Shown one piece after another: positions 23,470 through 31,132 of a stretch of DNA of 35,685 nucleotides. The DNA is taken from contig NZ_JARBEA010000027.1 in the NCBI RefSeq assembly GCF_028863945.1, positions 1 to 35,685 on the forward strand, read 5' to 3'. The translations under genes and the position numbers were made by a program. The notes under the pieces were generated by a model. The model searched no databases. It was not told the DNA's origin and saw only the letters and a program-made list of their open reading frames with translations. The DNA comes from Jeotgalibaca caeni (lineage in GTDB: Bacteria; Bacillota; Bacilli; Lactobacillales; Aerococcaceae). Within the stretch, counting starts at the first letter, position 1; each line of letters starts with the position of its first letter.

Positions 23470-24816
23470 ATGAAAGTAATTAAATTTGGAGGAAGCTCAT
23501 TAGCCAATGCACAACAGCTTCAAAAAGTTTTAGCAATCGTACAGGCGGATGCGGAAAGAAAGATTGTAGTCGTTTCTGCACCTGGGAAGCGTGATGCAAG
23601 GGACAAAAAGGTAACGGATTTGCTAATTGAGTTTGCCAAACTCGTTGCAGAAGAAGCTCCTTATGAATCTGTTTACCAAACCATCTTAGAGCGATATCGA
23701 GAAATTGTTATCGAGTTACATTTGGCAGAAAGCATTATGCAAACAATCGAGAAACATTTCGAGAAATTATTACGTACTTCTTTTTATTCAGAATCATTAC
23801 GGGAAGATGCATTTAAAGCGAGTGGGGAAGATTGTCACGCAAAATTAATCGCAGCTTATTTTGCTGAATCTGGATTAAATGCCCGCTATATGAATCCCAA
23901 AGACGCGGGTATCTTTGTAACCAGCACTCCGGGAAATGCACAAATTCTGCCTGAATCGTATAACTTCTTAGCCCAGCTTCGCAGCACAGAAGAGGTATTG
24001 GTTATTCCAGGATTCTTCGGCTATAACGAGAAGGATGAAATTATTACTTTCTCAAGAGGCGGTTCAGATATTACGGGTGCGATTGTAGCCAATGGAGTCC
24101 AGGCAGATGTATATGAAAACTTCACGGATGTGGACGCCATTTACGTTGCAAACCCGAATCACGTAGAGGAACCGAAGAAAATTCATCAGTTAACCTATTC
24201 AGAAATGCGAGAATTATCTTATTCAGGATTTTCTGTTTTTCATGATGAAGCATTACTGCCAGCATTTTCTTCTGGAATTCCTGTGCATGTGAAAAATACC
24301 AATAATCCCAATGGGCAAGGAACTATGATTACCCGTTCGCGGCCAAGAACAGATCACATTTTATCTGGGATTGCTAGTTCGAGTGGTTTTATTAGTATTC
24401 ATATTAGTAAGTATTTAATGAACCGGGAAATCGGCTTTATTCGCCGAGCCGCAGAGATTTTTGAAGATTTAGGCTTGTTACTGGAGCATTTGCCATCTGG
24501 AATTGACGAAATGACCATTATTTTACGAAGAGACCAGTTAACACCTGGTAAACAAGCTGCACTCTTGTATCGTTTGAAGAATGAACTTCAAGCAGATGAT
24601 GTTCACATCGAAGCGAATATTTGTTTACTCATGTTAGTGGGGGAAGGCATGGTGCAATCGGTCGGAACTACGGCCCGAGCTGCTCAAGCATTGGCAGACG
24701 CAGGGATTAACTTGTTGATGATTAACCAGGGATCTTCTGAAATCAGTATTATGTTTGGCATTGACGAAAAATATGAAGCAAAAGCTGTGCAGGCCATTTA
24801 TGGCGCTTTCTTTTGA
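23470..24816 (+). CDS. Aspartate kinase
   Basis: 448 residues; first step of the aspartate pathway (lysine, threonine, methionine, diaminopimelate). The N-terminal MKVIKFGGSSLA is the ATP-binding signature. FFGYNEKDEIITFSRGGSDITGAIVA is the aspartate-binding region, and VYENFTDVDAIYVANP follows. The C-terminal third has two ACT domains (about 305-448, with GFISIHISKYLMN and INLLMINQGSSEISIMFGI) for allosteric control. The class is the 450-residue form common in Lactobacillales. Start: ATG 23470 begins the conserved sequence; residues read further upstream do not belong to the family. Single gene, so the regulating end product is not told by context. Confidence 0.95.
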   Translation: MKVIKFGGSSLANAQQLQKVLAIVQADAERKIVVVSAPGKRDARDKKVTDLLIEFAKLVAEEAPYESVYQTILERYREIVIELHLAESIMQTIEKHFEKLLRTSFYSESLREDAFKASGEDCHAKLIAAYFAESGLNARYMNPKDAGIFVTSTPGNAQILPESYNFLAQLRSTEEVLVIPGFFGYNEKDEIITFSRGGSDITGAIVANGVQADVYENFTDVDAIYVANPNHVEEPKKIHQLTYSEMRELSYSGFSVFHDEALLPAFSSGIPVHVKNTNNPNGQGTMITRSRPRTDHILSGIASSSGFISIHISKYLMNREIGFIRRAAEIFEDLGLLLEHLPSGIDEMTIILRRDQLTPGKQAALLYRLKNELQADDVHIEANICLLMLVGEGMVQSVGTTARAAQALADAGINLLMINQGSSEISIMFGIDEKYEAKAVQAIYGAFF

Positions 24817-24820
24817 TAAA

Positions 24821-24872
24821 GAAGCTCACTTGATATATAAAGCTAATTTATGTATCAAGTGGCTTCTTTTTT
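24821..24872. terminator. Bidirectional terminator after the aspartate kinase gene
   Basis: GAAGC, a one-base bulge and CACTTGATA (24821-24835) pair with TATCAAGTG and GCTTC (24852-24865), with T runs on each strand. It overlaps the last codons of the minus-strand ATPase gene. Confidence 0.88.
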
Positions 24873-26743
24873 ATGCCCAAGAGGAGTCTTAAGCCATTGA
24901 GAATGACTAAAATCGTGCTTCCTTCGTGCCCGATAACGCCAAGAGGGAGATTGATGTACTGGAATAAATTTGCTCCAATTAAGAAGAGGATGACTATTAA
25001 AGAAAACAGGATATTCTGCAAGGTAATTCTCCGCAACTTATTTGATAGTTCGTACGTGTAAGCTAGATAATGTAACTCATCTTTCATCAAGACGACATCT
25101 GCTGTTTGCATGGCAATGTCTGTACCGCCGCCCATCGCAATACCGACATCAGAATGAGCCAAAGCCGGTGCATCGTTAATTCCATCTCCTACCATGGAGA
25201 CCATTTGATACGTTTGCTGTAATTCTTTTAAGATGTGGGTTTTTTCTTCCGGCAAGCAGTTCGCACGATATTCATTAAGCCCTAGTTCTTTTGCAATGGT
25301 TGCTGCAGTAGCTTCATGATCGCCGGTAATCATGATGGTATGAATGTTATTTTCTTTTAAGAAGGCAATGGTTGCTTTCGCATCGGTCTTCGGAGTGTCG
25401 AGTAGAGCGAAGGTAGCGACCACTTCATCGTCTTTGGAAAGATAGATCACTGTTTTCCCATCTTCTTGTAAATGACTTGCTTCGTCCACCAGTTCGTTTC
25501 GTTGAGCGGGAGAAGTTAGAATAAATGGTTCTTTTCCTATTTTCCACTGGCTATTTTGATAGGTTCCCGTCAAACCGAAGCCCGTCAAGTCTTCTCGGTC
25601 CTCCAACGTGATGGAAGAATATTCTTGTTCTCTTAAAAATGCAAGAAGAGCGGAAGCGATTGGATGAGTAGAATCATGCTCTAAAGACTCCACGATTGCA
25701 AATATTATTGAAGGATCCGTTTCTGGCTTCCGATTAAAATTTGTTACTCTAGGTTTTCCTTCAGTTAGGGTGCCGGTTTTGTCGAAGGCCATACAATCGA
25801 TGCGACCAAAGTTCTCAATTGCAATACCGCCCTTGAATAAAATTCCTTGCTTTGCTGCATGGCTGATTGCAGAAAGGGTAGCAGGTGTGGCAGAAGCCAC
25901 TAAGGCGCAGGGGGAGGCAACCGTGAGTAAAACCATGCCGCGATAAAATGATTCATTCCACGTCCAGTCGAGGCCCCAGTAAAAGACAGCAATCATTAAT
26001 GGGACCATTACAAGAACCACTTTTACATACGTGTTCTCTAATCGATTGATCAAGCTCGCAGTATGAGAAGGAGTGTTTTGAGCGGTTTGCACGAGTCGAA
26101 TGATGTTTGCAAACAGGGTATCCTTGCTTCGTTTGGTTACTTCCATCTGAATCGCTTCCTGTAGATTGATCGTACTGGCATAGAGATCGTCTGTTGCTTT
26201 CTTTTCCTTCGGTATCGATTCACCGGTAATCGCAGATTCATCCAACAAGGCACGACTACCTAGTAGAATGCCGTCCGTTGGCACACTTTCTCCTTTTGGA
26301 ACCAAAACTCGATCGCCTATTTGCAGCTCCTCGATGGAAACTTCTTCCAATTGATTCGAAGACAAGTAGCGTTTTGCTGTTGTAGGAACAACTTTCATCA
26401 GAGCGGTGATGGCTTCGGTACTCTTATTGGTGGCATATTCTTCCAGAGACCCGGACAGGGAGAAGATAAAAATCAAGAGTGCTCCTTCCAACCAGTAGCC
26501 AATCAGTGAAGCACCAATGGCAGCGAGAACCATTAAGATATCCACATTCAGCCGTTTGTTTTTCCAGGTATCTCTGATTCCTTCTGTTGCTTGATGGAAG
26601 CCACCGATGATAAAAGAAAGAACAAATACAGCAGCAGAGAGTGTCTCCATACCTTGATAATTTAAGAGAATCCCGAGGAGGATCAATGCGCCGCTAACGA
26701 GGGTTGCTACCATCGGTTTATTAGATTTCCATAACTTTTTCAT
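24848..26743 (-). CDS. P1B-4-type metal-efflux ATPase (PfeT/FrvA/ZosA-like, probably Fe(II))
   Basis: 631 residues without an N-terminal metal-binding domain, the size of Bacillus PfeT. ATPase motifs are TGES (173-176), the phosphorylation site DKTGT (321-325), and MVGDGINDAPAL in the hinge. The metal-site motif in the sixth helix is SPC (277-279) rather than CPC, and HEGST (606-610) lies in the last helix; SPC with HEGS/GT defines the P1B-4 group, which exports Fe(II) or Co(II). The annotation Zn/Cd ATPase would be less precise. A Fur-like box lies upstream, as reported for Listeria FrvA. Start ATG 26743 follows AGAGGTG; the GTG at 26752 overlaps that site. Confidence 0.9.
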   Translation of the reverse strand: MKKLWKSNKPMVATLVSGALILLGILLNYQGMETLSAAVFVLSFIIGGFHQATEGIRDTWKNKRLNVDILMVLAAIGASLIGYWLEGALLIFIFSLSGSLEEYATNKSTEAITALMKVVPTTAKRYLSSNQLEEVSIEELQIGDRVLVPKGESVPTDGILLGSRALLDESAITGESIPKEKKATDDLYASTINLQEAIQMEVTKRSKDTLFANIIRLVQTAQNTPSHTASLINRLENTYVKVVLVMVPLMIAVFYWGLDWTWNESFYRGMVLLTVASPCALVASATPATLSAISHAAKQGILFKGGIAIENFGRIDCMAFDKTGTLTEGKPRVTNFNRKPETDPSIIFAIVESLEHDSTHPIASALLAFLREQEYSSITLEDREDLTGFGLTGTYQNSQWKIGKEPFILTSPAQRNELVDEASHLQEDGKTVIYLSKDDEVVATFALLDTPKTDAKATIAFLKENNIHTIMITGDHEATAATIAKELGLNEYRANCLPEEKTHILKELQQTYQMVSMVGDGINDAPALAHSDVGIAMGGGTDIAMQTADVVLMKDELHYLAYTYELSNKLRRITLQNILFSLIVILFLIGANLFQYINLPLGVIGHEGSTILVILNGLRLLLGIKKKPLDT

Positions 26744-26811
26744 GATGTACACCTCTTTCTACTTACACAGTAGCATGTTTTCGTAACAAATTTCACCAAA
26801 TAGTGCTAATT

Positions 26812-26830
26812 GTGAATGACTATCATTCTC
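26812..26830. promoter_or_regulatory. Fur-like box between the ATPase and EIIA genes
   Basis: GTGAATGACTATCATTCTC matches the 19-bp Fur consensus GATAATGATAATCATTATC at 14 positions and contains a GAATGA/TCATTC dyad. It lies about 70 bases before the ATPase start codon. PerR boxes have a similar shape and cannot be excluded. Confidence 0.65.
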
Positions 26831-26848
26831 AGTTATCATATTTTATTC

Positions 26849-26887
26849 AAACATTTTTCCTATAGCGCTTCGATAGGAAAAATGTTT
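26849..26887. repeat. Perfect 15-bp inverted repeat in a divergent promoter region
   Basis: AAACATTTTTCCTAT (26849-26863) is repeated as its exact complement at 26873-26887 around a nine-base centre AGCGCTTCG. No transcript is expected to end here because the flanking genes diverge. It overlaps the -35 area of the EIIA promoter. Confidence 0.85.
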
Positions 26888-26893
26888 CATCTA

Positions 26894-26902
26894 TGTTATA
26901 TT
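26894..26902 (+). promoter_or_regulatory. Extended -10 promoter of the EIIA gene
   Basis: TGTTATATT is an extended -10, 45 bases before the ATG at 26947. The -35 region falls inside the inverted repeat. Confidence 0.6.
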
Positions 26903-26946
26903 AAGAGTAAGATGAAGGCTATAAAAAGACAAAGGTGGCGTGAACC

Positions 26947-27453
26947 ATGTTTAACTTTTTCAAGAAAAACAAAAAAGAAGAGTCAACACCAATAGAGAAG
27001 AAAAATTTGTATGCACCTTGTAACGGAAGAGTTGTGCCAGTAACAGAAGTAGCAGATCCAGTATTTTCCCAAAAAATGATGGGTGACGGCTATGCAGTTA
27101 TTCCAGAAGATGGAGCAATCTATTCACCTGTAGAAGGTAAAATTCTAAGTGTGTTCCCAACGAAACATGCAATTGGTATTCAGATGGAAGATGGATTGGA
27201 AATTTTAATCCACATGGGATTAGACACAGTAGAGATGAATGGGAAACCATTTGAAACTCACGTTGCAGAAGGCGATACAGTTACAGCAGATACAAAGGTT
27301 GCTACTTGTGACTTGGCTGCTCTAGCAGAAGCAGGAAAAGATAACGCAATGGTGGTTGTCATTACAAACATGGATAAAGTAAAAGAATATGAGTTGACTG
27401 CTGAAGGAACTGTTTCGGCGAGACAAGTAGTCGGTACGGTATTACATAAATAA
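26947..27453 (+). CDS. PTS glucose-type EIIA protein (Crr-like, stand-alone)
   Basis: 168 residues, a free IIA domain of the glucose superfamily. The flexible N-terminus (FNFFKKNKK) is followed by LYAPCNGRVVPVTEVADPVFSQKMMGDGYAVIP. The active-site histidines are H74 (PTKHAIGI) and the phosphorylated H89 (LEILIHMGLDTVEMNG). It passes phosphate from HPr to EIIB of one or more sugar permeases that lack their own IIA; none is encoded here. Single gene, with its own extended -10 promoter and a strong terminator. Confidence 0.95.
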   Translation: MFNFFKKNKKEESTPIEKKNLYAPCNGRVVPVTEVADPVFSQKMMGDGYAVIPEDGAIYSPVEGKILSVFPTKHAIGIQMEDGLEILIHMGLDTVEMNGKPFETHVAEGDTVTADTKVATCDLAALAEAGKDNAMVVVITNMDKVKEYELTAEGTVSARQVVGTVLHK

Positions 27454-27463
27454 TTGCGAAATA

Positions 27464-27507
27464 AAAACGAGACCGGAACATATAGATGTTCCAGTCTCGT
27501 TTTTTTT
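27464..27507 (+). terminator. Terminator after the EIIA gene
   Basis: AAAACGAGACCGGAACA (27464-27480) pairs with 27487-27503 with one A-C mismatch; a T run lasts to 27507. The A-rich 5' side could also serve the converging lactonase gene. Confidence 0.9.
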
Positions 27508-27535
27508 CTCTCTACTATTTATTTCTGTCACACAC

Positions 27536-28567
27536 TCAATATAATACACATACACATTCTGGTGCATGTACATCTTTTTGAACAAGGGTCAACTTGCCTG
27601 TAAGATCGTCACGTTCAAACAAAGTTAAGTTGTCGGAGTCTTGATGGCCAACAATCAAATATCGCTCTCCCGGTGCGAAATTGAAGTCACGTGGCGTATT
27701 GCCTTCAGTCGGCACATACTCTACGAGTGACAAGCGGTCATCTAGATCGGATACTTCGTATACCACAATCGAATCATGTCCCCGATTGGACGCATATACG
27801 TATTTTCCGTCTTTCGTTATACGAATGGCCGCGCCGCCGTTGAAAGACGTATGTGATTCTGGAATCATGGAAATCCGGTCTTGGTAAGTCAAACTGCCAT
27901 CTTCTTTGTTGTAAGAGAGCACTTCCACTTCACTGCTAAGTTCTCCTAACAAATAAACCGTTGTTCCGTTTGGATGGAATACAAGGTGACGTGGTCCCGT
28001 ACCCGGTTTAGCTTTGTAGCGGGAAGATTCCGTTAGTTTCCCATCTTCTGAAACGGTATAGCTGTAGACCTCATCCGTTCCTAAGTCACAAACCATTAGG
28101 TACTTCCGATCAGGCGAATATTCTGTATAGTGGACGTGAGGGGCATCTTGGTTTTCATGCGTGCTGCTTCCTTCATGCTGGACACGGTCTGCAAGCGTAA
28201 TCGAACCATCTGACTGTTCCTTATAAACGGAAACATACCCTTTATGGTAGCTAGCGGTGAACAGGAGACCATTTGCTTCGTCTAAGGAAATGTAGCAAGG
28301 CGGTACTGCTTCTGAAGAATTAGAAGCTTTTTTCGTGTATGTTCCATCTGTTTCCTTCGTAAATGATGTGATGCCAGCACCTTCATCTTCCTTAGAAATG
28401 GTATACATGGTTTCCTTGTCACTTGAAAAAGTCAAATAAGTAGGGGATTCTACTTCCGCAATCAGGCGGTAATCTTTTAACTCCTTTTTTTCAGCGTCCA
28501 ACGTTATTTGATGCACACCTTTACTTTCGCGTTTCGTATAAGAGCCTAAATACAATGTGTATTCCAT
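27536..28567 (-). CDS. Lactonase family protein, probable 6-phosphogluconolactonase (YkgB-like)
   Basis: 343 residues in a seven-bladed beta-propeller pattern: repeated blades of about 45-50 residues with strands such as PTYLTFSSDKETMYTI, PCYISLDEANGLLFTASYHKGYVSVY, PRHLVFHPNGTTVYLLGE and PRDFNFAPGERYLIVGHQDSDN. HVHYTEYSPDRKYLMVCDLGTDEVY and FNGGAAIRITKDGKYVYASNRGHDSIVVY hold the conserved His/Arg residues of the family. Members hydrolyse 6-phosphogluconolactone in the pentose phosphate route, though some have other lactone substrates. Start: the ATG at 28576 abuts GGAGG with no spacer, so ATG 28567 is preferred. The upstream minus strand has an extended -10 (TGCTATACT, 28615-28607). Confidence 0.88.
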   Translation of the reverse strand: MEYTLYLGSYTKRESKGVHQITLDAEKKELKDYRLIAEVESPTYLTFSSDKETMYTISKEDEGAGITSFTKETDGTYTKKASNSSEAVPPCYISLDEANGLLFTASYHKGYVSVYKEQSDGSITLADRVQHEGSSTHENQDAPHVHYTEYSPDRKYLMVCDLGTDEVYSYTVSEDGKLTESSRYKAKPGTGPRHLVFHPNGTTVYLLGELSSEVEVLSYNKEDGSLTYQDRISMIPESHTSFNGGAAIRITKDGKYVYASNRGHDSIVVYEVSDLDDRLSLVEYVPTEGNTPRDFNFAPGERYLIVGHQDSDNLTLFERDDLTGKLTLVQKDVHAPECVCVLY

Positions 28568-28740
28568 CTGTGACATCCTCCTTTTGTAGTGGTTACTCTA
28601 CTTAGTAGTATAGCAAACTTTTATGAAAAAACTTTCGAAAACCATTTCTCGATTCTTTATAAAAATTAAAAACAGCAAAACGTTTTTTAAGGGCAGAGTA
28701 TGCTAAAATGAAGATAATTATTGGGTAAAGGAGTTTACAT

Positions 28741-29115
28741 ATGAAAAGTAAAATCATCCGTATTGGAAAGGACGCCGTCAACGAGAAAGAGCCAATTTTG
28801 ATCCTTTTTGGAGATCGTGCAACCGCCGCAATTGAGAATGTTTCAGTTATACAAACGTTTACTGAAACTGCGGAAGATTTTCAGTTAGTAAAAGGAGACA
28901 TTATTCGTATCGGCGATCAAGACTTTACAATCGAACATGTTGGAAACAACGTTCAAGCCAACTTGAATACCATTGGTCATATTACAATTGTATTTAGTGA
29001 ATTTAATGAGAATCACTTTTTAGAAACAAGCGTTTATGCTTCTCCTCACCATCTTCCACGACTAGAAGTTGGAATGGAAATCCAATACCAATCGAATCGT
29101 GTGCAGAAAGGGTAG
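28741..29115 (+). CDS. PTS glucitol/sorbitol-type EIIA protein (GutA/SrlB-like), orphan
   Basis: 124 residues matching the small all-beta EIIA-Gut family: ILILFGDRATAAIENVSVI near the start, VKGDIIRIGDQDFTIEHVG in the middle, and NLNTIGHITIVFSEF, the NL..LGH.T..F signature. In sorbitol PTS operons it works with EIIBC and a dehydrogenase, but none of these is here; the partner is an AI-2E-family permease nine bases downstream. Orphan EIIA-Gut genes are seen in other Lactobacillales and their role is unclear. AAAGGAG precedes the ATG by about eight bases. Confidence 0.88.
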   Translation: MKSKIIRIGKDAVNEKEPILILFGDRATAAIENVSVIQTFTETAEDFQLVKGDIIRIGDQDFTIEHVGNNVQANLNTIGHITIVFSEFNENHFLETSVYASPHHLPRLEVGMEIQYQSNRVQKG

Positions 29116-29124
29116 TGAACTCTT

Positions 29125-30348
29125 ATGGAAAAAAGCCCGAGAAGAATGCGTTCTTCTGTTTATCGACTTTCCTGGTTTGAGAAATGGATTCTTAATAACA
29201 AATTTGTCACTTCGTTGATTATTATCTTGTTGATTTTGCTTATTATTTTGATTTTTTCACAGATTTCTCACGTATTCAAACCAATAGGCAGCTTCTTCAG
29301 TATTCTAGGGTTTCCATTAATTTTAAGTGGAATTCTCTACTATCTGATGAATCCAGTTGTAAAATGGTTGGAGTCGAGAGGATTCAAGCGTACGTGGTCC
29401 ATCTGGCTCGCTTTCTTAGTCCTATTTCTCTTAATTATTTGGGGCTTTGCTATTTTAATTCCGGTAATTCGAGAACAAACGCTAGGTATTATTGAAGACA
29501 TTCCGCAATACTGGGTGACGCTGGATAAGATGTTTGTTGATTTATTTGAATACGAATGGTTCTCTGATCTTCAACAACAGTTTTCTGAAATCAACAGTAA
29601 CATTATTGAATATGTCACCAATTGGGCAAATAATTTACTTTCGAATACCGTTTCCGGCCTTACAAATGTAGTAGGCGCATTGACGAATATTTTTGTTGGC
29701 ATTATTACCATGCCCATTATTCTGTATTATTTGCTGAAAGAGGGAGAAAAGCTACCCGCTAACATCTTGCTGTTTCTACCGAATAAACATCGTGAGTCTG
29801 TTTATATGCTGTTAAGCAAAGTTAATTCGCAAATAAGCCAATATGTTCGCGGACAAATTATTGTCGCTTTTTTCGTCGGTTTAATGTTTGTCATTGGGTA
29901 TTCCGTTATTGGCTTGAACTATGGCGTGGTGTTAGGTGTTCTAGCAGGATTCTTGAATATCATTCCGTATCTGGGGTCCTTCATGGCAATGGTTCCAGCG
30001 GTTATAGTAGCTCTTGTTCACTCACCGCTGATGTTGGTGCAAGTGCTCATTGTCTTTAGTATTGAACAGTTTATTGAAGGAAGAGTAATTTCTCCGCAAA
30101 TTTTAGGAAGCAACCTTTCCATCCACCCGGTCACCATCATCACCGTTTTATTGACGGCAGGGAAGTTGTTTGGTCTAGTTGGATTTGTATTAGGAATTCC
30201 TGGCTATGCAGTACTAAAAGTTGTGTTCATGCATGTTTTTGAGTGGTACAAAAACTACTCTGGTCTTTATGAAGAGGATGACTTCACCTTTCATGACGAG
30301 CCAATTTTAATTGATTCCCATGAAGAAATGGAAGAAGAAACGAAATAA
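29125..30348 (+). CDS. AI-2E family transporter (YueF/PerM-like)
   Basis: 407 residues with about seven to eight transmembrane helices: a first pair (about 25-75), one at about 90-113, then a soluble amphipathic region (about 115-180), and a hydrophobic C-terminal block. Conserved sequence in the second half includes QISQYVRGQIIVAFFVGLMFVIGY, GLNYGVVLGVLAGFLNIIPYLGSF, FSIEQFIEGRVISPQILGSNLSIHPVTII and GKLFGLVGFVLGIPGYAVLKV. Family members were linked to autoinducer-2 export in E. coli and to ion/proton antiport elsewhere, so the substrate is open. An acidic tail of about 30 residues ends the protein. It forms an operon with the EIIA-Gut gene. Confidence 0.88.
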   Translation: MEKSPRRMRSSVYRLSWFEKWILNNKFVTSLIIILLILLIILIFSQISHVFKPIGSFFSILGFPLILSGILYYLMNPVVKWLESRGFKRTWSIWLAFLVLFLLIIWGFAILIPVIREQTLGIIEDIPQYWVTLDKMFVDLFEYEWFSDLQQQFSEINSNIIEYVTNWANNLLSNTVSGLTNVVGALTNIFVGIITMPIILYYLLKEGEKLPANILLFLPNKHRESVYMLLSKVNSQISQYVRGQIIVAFFVGLMFVIGYSVIGLNYGVVLGVLAGFLNIIPYLGSFMAMVPAVIVALVHSPLMLVQVLIVFSIEQFIEGRVISPQILGSNLSIHPVTIITVLLTAGKLFGLVGFVLGIPGYAVLKVVFMHVFEWYKNYSGLYEEDDFTFHDEPILIDSHEEMEEETK

Positions 30349-30354
30349 GAATTC

Positions 30355-30384
30355 AGAGGCGAGGGACTTTCTCGCCTCTTTTTT
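30355..30384 (+). terminator. Terminator after the AI-2E-family gene
   Basis: AGAGGCGAG (30355-30363) pairs with CTCGCCTCT (30371-30379), followed by a T run to 30384. Confidence 0.92.
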
Positions 30385-30403
30385 GTATACCAGAAGTTTA
30401 AAA

Positions 30404-30444
30404 TTGACGAAGGTGACAGGTTGTCATATAATATAGAGGTGTCA
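30404..30444 (+). promoter_or_regulatory. Promoter and probable TetR operator of the ABC exporter operon
   Basis: TTGACG (30404-30409) and TATAAT (30427-30432) are 17 bp apart. TGACAGGTTGTCA (30414-30426), a TGACA/TGTCA palindrome, fills the spacer, and another TGTCA half-site lies at 30440-30444. A regulator bound here would block polymerase, fitting autorepression by the TetR protein. Confidence 0.75.
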
Positions 30445-30480
30445 AAAATGCAGACCATGGAATAGGAAAGAGGTGAACTC

Positions 30481-31116
30481 ATGCCGAAGCAAACTTTTTT
30501 TAATTTACCGACTGAAAAGAAAGAACGATTGCTCCAAGCTGCTTATCAAGAATTTTCGAGTGTGTCGTTGGAAGAGGCTTCTATTAATTCCATCATCCAT
30601 CATTCTGAAATTTCAAGAGGCAGCTTTTATCAATATTTTGAAGATAAGGAGGATCTGTACTTCTATTGTCTGTACTTGTTAAAAGAAGGTCTGAAAGAAG
30701 AAGTAGAGCAGTGTTTTGTCCAAGAAAATGGGAATCTCGTTGTTGGACTCGAGAAGGCTTTTTTTGTCCTCTATGAGCACTACATGAAAGGCGAAAACAC
30801 GGCGTTCTACCATCAATTCTTTGTAGATATGTCCTATCGTAAAAGTAACCATATGATTGACAAAGATGCAACGCACGAAGATCAAAATCACCATAGTATT
30901 GTATTGGAAAAATTAGCAAAATTAATTAATCAAGAAAACTTGGTATTTGAATCTCAAGAAGAATTGATTCAGTTTTTACAATACATTTTTCAGATGATAC
31001 ATTGGACGATTTCGAAAGTGTGTTTGCAGAATTTGACAGAAGAAAATGCTTATGGAATTGTGAAACAAAGACTTTCCTGGATGGCAAATGGCATTATAAA
31101 AAAAGAACAAAAATAA
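30481..31116 (+). CDS. TetR family transcriptional regulator
   Basis: 211 residues. The N-terminal DNA-binding domain (about 1-55) reads FFNLPTEKKERLLQAAYQEFSS, then INSIIHHSEISRGSFYQYFEDKEDLYFY, the helix-turn-helix with its typical YxYFxxKEdL ending. The C-terminal ligand domain is variable, as usual. It is the first gene of an operon with two ABC exporter genes (16 bases to the next), and a palindrome lies in its promoter. It most likely represses itself and the exporter until a toxic or signal compound binds. AGAGGTG precedes the ATG. Confidence 0.93.
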   Translation: MPKQTFFNLPTEKKERLLQAAYQEFSSVSLEEASINSIIHHSEISRGSFYQYFEDKEDLYFYCLYLLKEGLKEEVEQCFVQENGNLVVGLEKAFFVLYEHYMKGENTAFYHQFFVDMSYRKSNHMIDKDATHEDQNHHSIVLEKLAKLINQENLVFESQEELIQFLQYIFQMIHWTISKVCLQNLTEENAYGIVKQRLSWMANGIIKKEQK

Positions 31117-31132
31117 AGGAGGCTACCTCTCT

